Below, one piece after another: positions 1 through 5,897 of a DNA stretch of 5,897 nt. A model generated the notes under the pieces. The model did no database searches, had not been told where the DNA came from, and was given only the letters and a program-made list of their open reading frames with translations. The stretch is from Candidatus Aminicenantota bacterium (GTDB lineage Bacteria; Acidobacteriota; Aminicenantia; Aminicenantales; Aminicenantaceae): NCBI GenBank assembly GCA_030670375.1, contig DAOVBT010000150.1, positions 1 to 5,897 of the forward strand, written 5' to 3'. Position numbers and translations under genes: made by a program. Within the stretch, counting starts at the first letter, position 1; each line of letters begins with the position of its first letter.

Positions 1-520
1 TAATTCTCTCAGTTTTATCGCCCTCGTATTGGGCTTGGCAGCCGGGATTCTGTTCGCTTTAGCCCAACCTCTGTGGGCCGGGGTCGTTATTATACTTTGC
101 GGATTTTTCGATATTCTGGATGGACAAGTGGCAGCGAAAACAGACAAAAAAAGCTTGTTTGGAGCTATCTTTGACTCCACTTTAGACAGATATGCCGAGT
201 TCTTTATCTATTTGGGCATCGCTTATTATTTTCGGCATCACTGGGCCCTCTGGTTGTGTATCTTCGCTTTATTTGGATCCTTGATGGTCAGTTATACTCG
301 AGCCCGGGCCGAAGGATTGGGCATAGAATGCCAAATCGGCATTATGCAGAGAGCAGAAAGGCTAGGTCTTCTTGCCCTGGGTTCCTTGTTCGGTTCAGCT
401 TTGGGTGTATTTGTGCCCGTGATAATAGCCGTTTTGATAGCGATTGGTCTGATTTCCAATTTTACCGCCTTTCAGAGAACATTCCATGTGAAAAAAGTGG
501 AAAACTTGAAAAATGAATAA
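1..520 (+). CDS. CDP-alcohol phosphatidyltransferase family protein, 5'-truncated by window edge
   Basis: Integral-membrane enzyme that transfers a phospho-alcohol head group from or to a CDP-activated lipid, acting in the cytoplasmic membrane in phospholipid synthesis. The first complete codon is at base 2, leaving 172 visible residues. The opening NSLSFIALVLGLAAG resembles the family's first membrane helix, so perhaps 15-30 residues are missing. The signature D-x2-DG-x2-AR-x8-G-x3-D-x3-D is read at bases 110-187 (visible residues 37-62): D37, D40, G41, A44, G54, D58 and D62 are all present, but the Arg is Ala (A45). The four metal- and substrate-binding aspartates are therefore intact. Hydrophobic segments follow, with a SYTRARAEGLG stretch and an MQRAERLG stretch. 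These recall the phosphatidylinositol-phosphate/archaetidylinositol-phosphate synthase branch rather than PgsA, but the acceptor alcohol cannot be fixed from sequence alone. The stop overlaps the downstream receptor gene by 8 bases. The family call is secure; the substrate is inference. Confidence 0.9.
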   Translation, partial: NSLSFIALVLGLAAGILFALAQPLWAGVVIILCGFFDILDGQVAAKTDKKSLFGAIFDSTLDRYAEFFIYLGIAYYFRHHWALWLCIFALFGSLMVSYTRARAEGLGIECQIGIMQRAERLGLLALGSLFGSALGVFVPVIIAVLIAIGLISNFTAFQRTFHVKKVENLKNE

Positions 521-3302
521 CCGAAAAATTCTATTCATTATCTTCACATTGATCTTTGTGTTTTTGGCGACAGCATTTGCGATCGAAACAGGAGAAATCA
601 AAGGAAGGGTTTTAGACGAAAGCGGCGAAGGCCTTCCGGGCGTGGAAATCACGGCAAAGAGTCCAAACCTCCAGGGAATTCGAAGAGTGATCTCCACAAC
701 CGATGGGCAATTCACATTTCCCCTTCTTCCTGTCGGGAAATACACGCTCACTTTTCATCTGGATGGCTTCAATTCTGTGGTTCAGGAAGATGTCATCGTT
801 CGTTTGGGTAGAGTGACCGATCTGAAGGTCTTCATGCGTGTCACAAACATCGAAGAAGAAATTGTCGTAACAGCCACGCCTCCCCTTATCGATAAAACAT
901 CGACCGACACAAGTTACTATTTTAGCGACAAAGACCTTGAAAGGATCCCTGTCCAGAGCCGGAATGTCGTGGATGTTTCCAAATTCACTCCTGGTGTGAC
1001 CGGCGTGAGGGTGAACACCCGGCGGGGTGTATCGACCCAGGGACTGCCCAGTTTTAGAGGAGAAGGAGAAGAAGGCACCACATGGGTAGTGGATGGCCTG
1101 GCCATCAGCGGTGTCAGGCTGAAAAATGCAGGAGTTCACATAAATTATGATTCCATCGACGAAATCCAGATCATATCCGATCCTTTCAGCCCCGAGTATG
1201 GCCCTGCGTTCGGGGGGATCGTCAACATGGTCACCAAAAGCGGAAGCAACGATTTCACAGGGGAATTTTCTCTCGTTTTCACGAATAAAGATCTCCAGTC
1301 TGCACGTCAGGAACAACTGGCTATAGTCAGCGAACCCGCCTTTTTTTCCAACTACAATCTTTTCTTCAACCTCGGGGGCCCCCTGGTCAAGGACAAGCTT
1401 TGGTTCTTCCTATCCAACAACTATTTCACGGATACAGAAGAGACCATCGATACAACCGTGGATTATTACACGGTCCCTGGAGGAAAATTCACGACCCGGA
1501 ATAACAACCTGTTTGCCAAATTGAGCTACGCCCTCACAAACAATCACAATCTCTCCTTGTCGGCTGTCTACCACAAATCATTGGGGCAAAAAGGAGGGAC
1601 GGGAATCCCAGAGTTGTACGAAAAGTACACCTGGGCCGACATGATTTTCCGGCTGAATTACAGGGGGATTATCAATGCCACAACCCTGGTCGAAGCGGGA
1701 TTGGGGCATGTCGGCCGAGACAATCTGATGGAGCCACTGGATGGCAAACTCGGTCCTGCCCAATACTACATCAAAGACCTGGCAAGGAACATCAACAATT
1801 CCTATGGTCATGTGGTCGATGACCAATACCGATGGGACTTCAATGCAAAGTTCACAAAATATTTTGACACGCCGAACATCGGGCACCATGAAATCAACCT
1901 CGGAATCGAATACACCTCATTCGGATCGGAATTTATCGTAAATTTTACCGGAAAGGAAGAAGACATCTTTCCGAATAACGGATTTGATGTCGGAACCAAA
2001 TACTATTTCGAATCATGGACAGAGGGAGCAAAAACACCGACATTCTTTTATGAATACGGTCCTTTTAATTTCATCAATTCCTCCCGGGGGATCGGGATTT
2101 ATTTCAAGGACAAATTCACGGTTGGCAGGTTCACTTTCATGGCCGGATTTCGCAGCCAAACCCAGGTATGCTTGGACGGAAACGGAGAAAAACTCTGGTC
2201 ATGGGGGCTTGGTGACTTTTTGGCGCCGCGTCTTTCCATGGCCATCGACCTAACGGGCGACGGGGTGAATGTGCTCAAACTGGGTTGGGGACGGTTTTCC
2301 GACTACATCACAACCATGCCCTTAGGAATCCTGAGCTCTGGTGCAGGATTGAGCTTCCGAAACTACAGTTGGATAGGTCCGGATGATCCCTCAAATACCG
2401 AACTCTTTGACACAGCGAACTGGGAGTTCAACATCGAGCAAAAGCTTCAAGCTTTTGAAATCGCCAGCGGCCTGAAGCCGAATTTCTTGATTCGTTATCT
2501 CATCCAGTTCGACCGGCGGTTCGGCACGGACTGGGCCATAAGCGCAAGGTATATCCGGTCCACGGCCAACGATCTACTCGAGGTCCTGGCCGTCCTCGAT
2601 CCCAACACCCTGTACAAATTCCTGTACGATAATTTCGAACACAAGAGAAGGAACTATTGGGGTGTGGAGATAGAACTCAACGGGAGAATCGGAACACGGT
2701 TTTTCCTGAACGCTTCCTACAGCCACGCCTCGGCCAAAGGAACAAATCCCGGTCAGGTAGAAACAGGATCCTGGACTCAAGAGGAAGGGAGCACCAATTT
2801 TCTCGGACTTTTCGGCAACCATATTTATGTCCCCGACATTCCCGGGTTGGAAGACGTCAAAGAGTGGGCGGATCGAGAACTGGGAGGTTTGGGAGGAAGA
2901 GGGATCGGTGATGAGGGATGGTACGGAAACCTCCCCTATTCGGTAGACCACAATGTCAAGATCAACACGATTTACTTGGCGCCGTATGGGATTGCGATTT
3001 CAGCGGCCTTCGAATACATATCGGGATATTATTGGGAGAAGTTGGGTTATGTTCCTTTCTTCGGAGGATATTATTCTTTCCCGGAAACAAGAGGAACTCG
3101 CAAAAGTCCATCTCATATCTATTTGGATATGGGAATCGAAAAAGAATTTTTATCGATTCTGACCCTCAGATTCGACCTCCTGAACCTGTTGAACAGCCAG
3201 AGACCGATATCCTACGCCAAAGAGGACATACCGATTTTCGGGCAGGTCTGGAGTCGTCAACAGCCGCGACAAGCCCGCGTGATGGTCAGGTTGAGGTGGT
3301 AG
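513..3302 (+). CDS. TonB-dependent outer-membrane receptor, Oar-like, with carboxypeptidase-regulatory-like N-terminal domain
   Basis: Outer-membrane beta-barrel receptor expected to take up a ligand with energy from TonB-ExbB-ExbD; the ligand is unknown. The 929 residues begin with a signal peptide (Lys5, hydrophobic core about 6-20, likely cleavage after AFA at 21-23). A carboxypeptidase-regulatory-like beta-sandwich follows at about 27-110 (GEIKGRVLDESGEGLPGVEI, then TTDGQFTF and LPVGKYTLTF). Next is a TonB-box-like EEIVVTATP at 115-123. The plug covers about 125-245 and includes FRGEGEEGTTWVVDGLAI and a GGIVNMVTKSGSNDFTGE segment typical of Oar-like proteins. The rest is barrel, with a glycine-rich probable loop near 790-805, the recurrent YSVDHNVKIN strand at 809-818, and a C-terminus ending VRLRW whose terminal Trp fits a BAM-recognised last strand. 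Length and domain order are normal and the gene looks intact. ATG 513 is chosen because it gives the complete signal peptide. Only a weak Shine-Dalgarno (GTGG near 497-500) precedes it, so translation probably relies on coupling to the upstream gene. No SusD-like partner is visible. Confidence 0.93.
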   Translation: MNNRKILFIIFTLIFVFLATAFAIETGEIKGRVLDESGEGLPGVEITAKSPNLQGIRRVISTTDGQFTFPLLPVGKYTLTFHLDGFNSVVQEDVIVRLGRVTDLKVFMRVTNIEEEIVVTATPPLIDKTSTDTSYYFSDKDLERIPVQSRNVVDVSKFTPGVTGVRVNTRRGVSTQGLPSFRGEGEEGTTWVVDGLAISGVRLKNAGVHINYDSIDEIQIISDPFSPEYGPAFGGIVNMVTKSGSNDFTGEFSLVFTNKDLQSARQEQLAIVSEPAFFSNYNLFFNLGGPLVKDKLWFFLSNNYFTDTEETIDTTVDYYTVPGGKFTTRNNNLFAKLSYALTNNHNLSLSAVYHKSLGQKGGTGIPELYEKYTWADMIFRLNYRGIINATTLVEAGLGHVGRDNLMEPLDGKLGPAQYYIKDLARNINNSYGHVVDDQYRWDFNAKFTKYFDTPNIGHHEINLGIEYTSFGSEFIVNFTGKEEDIFPNNGFDVGTKYYFESWTEGAKTPTFFYEYGPFNFINSSRGIGIYFKDKFTVGRFTFMAGFRSQTQVCLDGNGEKLWSWGLGDFLAPRLSMAIDLTGDGVNVLKLGWGRFSDYITTMPLGILSSGAGLSFRNYSWIGPDDPSNTELFDTANWEFNIEQKLQAFEIASGLKPNFLIRYLIQFDRRFGTDWAISARYIRSTANDLLEVLAVLDPNTLYKFLYDNFEHKRRNYWGVEIELNGRIGTRFFLNASYSHASAKGTNPGQVETGSWTQEEGSTNFLGLFGNHIYVPDIPGLEDVKEWADRELGGLGGRGIGDEGWYGNLPYSVDHNVKINTIYLAPYGIAISAAFEYISGYYWEKLGYVPFFGGYYSFPETRGTRKSPSHIYLDMGIEKEFLSILTLRFDLLNLLNSQRPISYAKEDIPIFGQVWSRQQPRQARVMVRLRW

Positions 3303-3340
3303 AAATCTCTATTCGACAGTGACGCTTTTGGCGAGATTTC
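3302..3340. repeat. 8-bp perfect inverted repeat across the convergent gene junction
   Basis: GAAATCTC (3302-3309) pairs with GAGATTTC (3333-3340) around a 23-base loop. The left arm spans the last base of the receptor stop, the six intergenic bases and the first base of the glmS stop; the right arm is inside the glmS C-terminal codons. Neither strand has a run of T after the stem, so it is not a standard intrinsic terminator. It is real as sequence. Any role in ending or blocking convergent transcription is speculative, and chance is a fair explanation. Confidence 0.35.
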
Positions 3341-5138
3341 GTGGCTGGTCCACATCCGCACCTCTGTGCGCTGCGATATAGTAGGCAAACAGTTGAAGGG
3401 GGAGCGTCGTTAAAAACGGAGTAAACAACGGATGGACTGAGGGGATGGGGATCACATCTTCCACTTTGTCCTTGATATCTTCATCCTCTTCGAAAGCCAC
3501 AGCGATGACATAGCCGATTCTTGTCTTCACTTCTGATATATTGCTCAGCATTTTGTCATACACCCTGTCTTTGGGAACAACGACCATGGTCGGCATCAAG
3601 TCATCGATCAAAGCGATAGGACCATGTTTCATTTCGCCGCCCGGATAACCTTCGGCATGGATGTAGGAAATTTCTTTCAATTTCAACGCGCCTTCCAGAG
3701 CAACCGGGAAGCTTACCCAGCGACCCAAATAGAGAAAATGGGAAAACGGAACAAAACGCACGGCCAGATCTTCGATAGATCGAGATCTATCCAGAATGAT
3801 TTCCATCTTGTGGGGAATACGCTGCAATTCCTGGATAAGGGAGAGACTTTCCTTTTGATCCAACTTTCCTTTCACCTGACCGAGATGGATGGCCAACAAG
3901 ACTAATGCCGCCATCTGAGCAGAAAAAGTCTTTGTGGCCGCTACCCCGATCTCCGGTCCCGCATGGGTGTAGAGAACGCCATCGGCTTCTCTGGCAATCG
4001 AAGAATTCACCGCATTACAGATGGCCAAAGAAAGCGCCTTTTTTTCTTTAACGGCTCTCAATGCCGCCAGCGAATCGGCCGTCTCTCCGGATTGGGATAC
4101 CACAACGACGAGAGCTTCCCTGTCCAGGATAAAATCACTGTAACGGTATTCAGAGGCATATTCCACATCGACGGGAATTCCCGCTAAATTTTCCATAAAA
4201 TATTTTCCGAGAAGGCCTGCATGATAGGAGGTTCCACAGGCGATGATAACGGCCTTTTTGATCTCTTCCATTCGGTTGGAAGGCAATCCCACTTCATCAA
4301 AAAACACTTTCCCTGTATCCAAGGAAATCCGCCCTTGAAGCGTATCCCTGATCACCTGCGGCTGTTCGAATATCTCTTTGAGCATAAAATGTTTGAATCC
4401 CCTTTTTTCGATCATCATCGGATTCCATGTGATGTGCTCGGGTGTTTTTGCCACCTCGTTTCCGGAAAAATCGCTGAACCTAGCTCCACTGGGCTCCACA
4501 ACCACCATTTCCCCATCTTCGAGAAAGACGATCTCTCTTGTGTGGCTGATTAAGGGATTGATATCGGAGCAGATAAAAAACTCATTTTCTCCTATCCCAA
4601 CCACTGCGGGAGGACCCATCTTGGCAGCGACGATCTTCTCGGGATCTTTCACAGAAACAGCCGCGATCGCAAAATCTCCTTCCAGCTCCCCAAGAGCTCG
4701 CTGGACAGCCTCCTCTAATGAATTTTCGTAATACTTCTCGATAAGGTGGGCGATGACTTCTGTATCGGTCTCGGTTTGAAAGGCATGGCCTTCCTCTTGA
4801 AGCTTATTCTTCAACCGGAGATAGTTCTCGATAATCCCGTTGTGAACCACAACAAATGATCCCGTACAGTCCTGGTGAGGGTGGGCGTTTTCTTCGGAAG
4901 GCCGCCCATGTGTGGCCCAGCGTGTATGCCCGACACCGTAATGCCCCTTTAAAGGCTCTTCATTCAGGCTCTTTTCCAGCTCCGCAATTTTTCCCTTGAC
5001 CCGCCTCCTGTTGATCTTTCCTTCCTCAATAACGGCAATGCCCGCCGAATCATATCCGCGGTATTCCAGTTTTTTTAAGCCGTCCAAGATGATCGGGACA
5101 ACCTCTTTAGCGCCCACATACCCGATAATTCCACACAT
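3309..5138 (-). CDS. glmS: Glutamine--fructose-6-phosphate aminotransferase (isomerizing)
   Basis: Cytoplasmic first committed enzyme of the hexosamine pathway: fructose-6-phosphate plus glutamine gives glucosamine-6-phosphate plus glutamate. The 609 residues equal the E. coli length. With Met as 1, Cys2 becomes the N-terminal nucleophile after Met removal. The class II glutamine amidotransferase domain (about 2-220) has RGYDSAG at 27-33, HTRWATHG at 71-78, HNGIIEN at 99-105 and TDTEV at 124-128. The isomerase half has two SIS domains. The first (about 290-420) has CGTSYHAG at 301-308, SQSGETADS at 348-356 and ATKTF at 401-405. The second (about 455-600) has ALEGALKLKEISYIHAE from 480 and GGEMKHGP from 500. 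K486, E489, H505 and K604 match E. coli Lys485, Glu488, His504 and Lys603 (Cys1 numbering), and the end is the canonical NLAKSVTVE. All catalytic residues are present. The start at 5138 is set by the need to expose Cys and by a good Shine-Dalgarno. Its ATG overlaps the glmU stop. Confidence 0.98.
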   Translation of the reverse strand: MCGIIGYVGAKEVVPIILDGLKKLEYRGYDSAGIAVIEEGKINRRRVKGKIAELEKSLNEEPLKGHYGVGHTRWATHGRPSEENAHPHQDCTGSFVVVHNGIIENYLRLKNKLQEEGHAFQTETDTEVIAHLIEKYYENSLEEAVQRALGELEGDFAIAAVSVKDPEKIVAAKMGPPAVVGIGENEFFICSDINPLISHTREIVFLEDGEMVVVEPSGARFSDFSGNEVAKTPEHITWNPMMIEKRGFKHFMLKEIFEQPQVIRDTLQGRISLDTGKVFFDEVGLPSNRMEEIKKAVIIACGTSYHAGLLGKYFMENLAGIPVDVEYASEYRYSDFILDREALVVVVSQSGETADSLAALRAVKEKKALSLAICNAVNSSIAREADGVLYTHAGPEIGVAATKTFSAQMAALVLLAIHLGQVKGKLDQKESLSLIQELQRIPHKMEIILDRSRSIEDLAVRFVPFSHFLYLGRWVSFPVALEGALKLKEISYIHAEGYPGGEMKHGPIALIDDLMPTMVVVPKDRVYDKMLSNISEVKTRIGYVIAVAFEEDEDIKDKVEDVIPIPSVHPLFTPFLTTLPLQLFAYYIAAHRGADVDQPRNLAKSVTVE

Positions 5139-5897
5139 TATTTTTTCCTCATTTTTCTTCCCCATCCAGGTTTTTCAATCTGCTTGCTCCGCGAAATGGC
5201 CAAAGCGCCGGAAGACACATTTTTGGTAATCGTCGATCCTGCCCCCACATAAGAACCTTTTCCTATTTTGACTGGAGCAACGAGTTCTGTACCCGACCCG
5301 ATGAAGGCCCCTTCTTCGATAACGGTTTTATGTTTCTTCTTCCCGTCATAGTTACATATGATCGTACCCGCACCGATGTTGACATTATCCTTGACCTCGG
5401 CATCTCCCAGATAGGAGAGGTGGCCGGCCTTGGATCCCCTGCCAAAAACCGTATTTTTCATCTCCACGAAATTTCCGATTTTTGCACCGGCTTTGACGAT
5501 ACTCTTCGGCCTCAAATGGGTAAACGGGCCAACTTGGGCGCCTCTCTCGATCGTGCTTTCTTCGATCATGGTCGATGTCAGAATTTTCACTTCATGGCCA
5601 ACCCGAGAATCCCTCACATGAACAAAGGGATAAAGTTTGCATCTCTGTCCGATCACTGTTTTTCCCTCGAGAACAACGGATGAATACACCGTTGTGTCCC
5701 GGCCGATTTTCACATCGATGTCGATCCATGTGGTAGAAGGATCATAGATCGTGACGCCGCTTTCGGCCAGGGAGATGATTTTCCTTTGCCGCAAGATCTC
5801 CACAGCTTTGGCCAGATCATTACGGTCGTTGATACCGACAATTTCCTGTTCCTCGGGGGCTTTGTGAACACCGACTCTTCCCTCCCCTCGAGACATG
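5138..5897 (-). CDS. glmU: Bifunctional GlmU (GlcN-1-P acetyltransferase / GlcNAc-1-P uridylyltransferase), C-terminal half; 5' part outside window
   Basis: Acetylates glucosamine-1-phosphate with acetyl-CoA and then uridylylates it to UDP-GlcNAc in the cytoplasm. The 252 readable residues cover the end of the uridylyltransferase domain (GIND with N23, the equivalent of E. coli Mg-binding Asn227), a linker helix at about 25-45, and the whole left-handed beta-helix acetyltransferase domain. The hexapeptide-repeat core includes NFVEMK, SKAGHLSYLGDAE, NVNIGAGT and CNYDG. R129, K147, H159 (catalytic base), Y162, N173, N182, Y183, S201, A219 and R236 all fall at a constant offset of 204 from E. 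coli Arg333, Lys351, His363, Tyr366, Asn377, Asn386, Tyr387, Ser405, Ala423 and Arg440. The end falls at E. coli 456, so the alignment is essentially gap-free. About 204 N-terminal residues should lie beyond base 5897. The Met at 5896-5894 is internal, not the true start. The TAA stop overlaps the glmS ATG, giving a glmU-glmS operon. Confidence 0.95.
   Translation of the reverse strand, partial: MSRGEGRVGVHKAPEEQEIVGINDRNDLAKAVEILRQRKIISLAESGVTIYDPSTTWIDIDVKIGRDTTVYSSVVLEGKTVIGQRCKLYPFVHVRDSRVGHEVKILTSTMIEESTIERGAQVGPFTHLRPKSIVKAGAKIGNFVEMKNTVFGRGSKAGHLSYLGDAEVKDNVNIGAGTIICNYDGKKKHKTVIEEGAFIGSGTELVAPVKIGKGSYVGAGSTITKNVSSGALAISRSKQIEKPGWGRKMRKK
5145..5150 (-). promoter_or_regulatory. Shine-Dalgarno of glmS
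   Basis: On the minus strand the sequence reads GAGGAA, then six bases, then ATG at 5138-5136. It lies inside the last codons of glmU. Its spacing selects the ATG encoding Met-Cys-Gly rather than the in-frame ATG at 5165, which would bury the catalytic cysteine ten residues inside the protein. The junction TAATG suggests that terminating glmU ribosomes can re-initiate on glmS. Confidence 0.8.

Noticed and set aside
29..31. TTG at 29 as the start of the phosphatidyltransferase
   Set aside because: The frame is open to base 2 and the preceding residues continue the family's first membrane segment, so the gene is cut by the window edge.
395..751. Minus-strand open frame across the phosphatidyltransferase/receptor junction
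   Set aside because: Both opposing genes are clearly real, and the translation resembles no known family and has no convincing start signal.
612..1316. Long open frame antisense to the receptor's N-terminal region (234 residues)
   Set aside because: It lies wholly opposite a well-supported coding sequence, and its translation shows no recognisable domain. It is a compositional shadow.
2439..2457. Palindrome with 9-bp arms around one central base (CAAAAGCTT C AAGCTTTTG) in the receptor gene
   Set aside because: It is inside conserved-frame coding sequence, away from any gene boundary, and a one-base loop cannot form as drawn. It is most likely a chance product of the codons for KLQAF.
2657..3322. 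Several overlapping plus-strand open frames near the receptor 3' end, one running past the stop into glmS
   Set aside because: They are out of frame with the receptor barrel, which continues uninterrupted to a proper C-terminus, and they show no family resemblance or ribosome site.
3774..3791. Palindrome with 8-bp arms and a 2-base centre (GATAGATC GA GATCTATC) in glmS
   Set aside because: It sits in the middle of glmS with no regulatory context. It is compatible with an operator-like site by shape only, and one isolated copy is not enough.
5136..5165. ATG at 5165 as the glmS start (618 residues)
   Set aside because: It would place nine residues before Met-Cys-Gly and block formation of the N-terminal cysteine nucleophile. 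The Shine-Dalgarno lies downstream of it.

Overview
The window holds four protein genes packed almost without gaps, in two convergent pairs. It most likely comes from the chromosome of a Gram-negative (diderm) bacterium. The evidence is a full-length TonB-dependent outer-membrane receptor with a cleavable signal peptide, a TonB-box-like segment and an aromatic C-terminus. Its architecture (carboxypeptidase-regulatory-like domain, then plug, then large barrel) is the Oar-like type that is expanded in Acidobacteriota, Aminicenantota and related lineages. That lineage is an inference from protein style. No rRNA or tRNA is present to confirm it.

Left half (+ strand): position 1 lies inside a CDP-alcohol phosphatidyltransferase, an integral-membrane phospholipid head-group enzyme that has lost only its extreme N-terminus to the window edge. 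Its stop overlaps the start of the 929-residue receptor by 8 bases, so the two are probably co-transcribed and translationally coupled.

Right half (- strand): a bifunctional-type glmU (only the C-terminal half is inside the window) runs into a complete glmS through a TAATG junction. GlmS makes glucosamine-6-phosphate from fructose-6-phosphate and glutamine. GlmU acetylates glucosamine-1-phosphate and uridylylates the product to UDP-GlcNAc, the precursor of peptidoglycan and lipid A. The connecting mutase, GlmM, is not in the window.

The two operons converge with only 6 bases between the receptor stop and the glmS stop. There is no stretch over 300 bases without a gene, no RNA gene, no mobile element and no CRISPR array. 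I see no undescribed system here. The points most worth checking are an Arg-to-Ala change in the CDP-alcohol phosphatidyltransferase signature, the lipid-enzyme/receptor overlap, and the absence of any leader between glmU and glmS, which excludes the known glmS-leader controls at that site.
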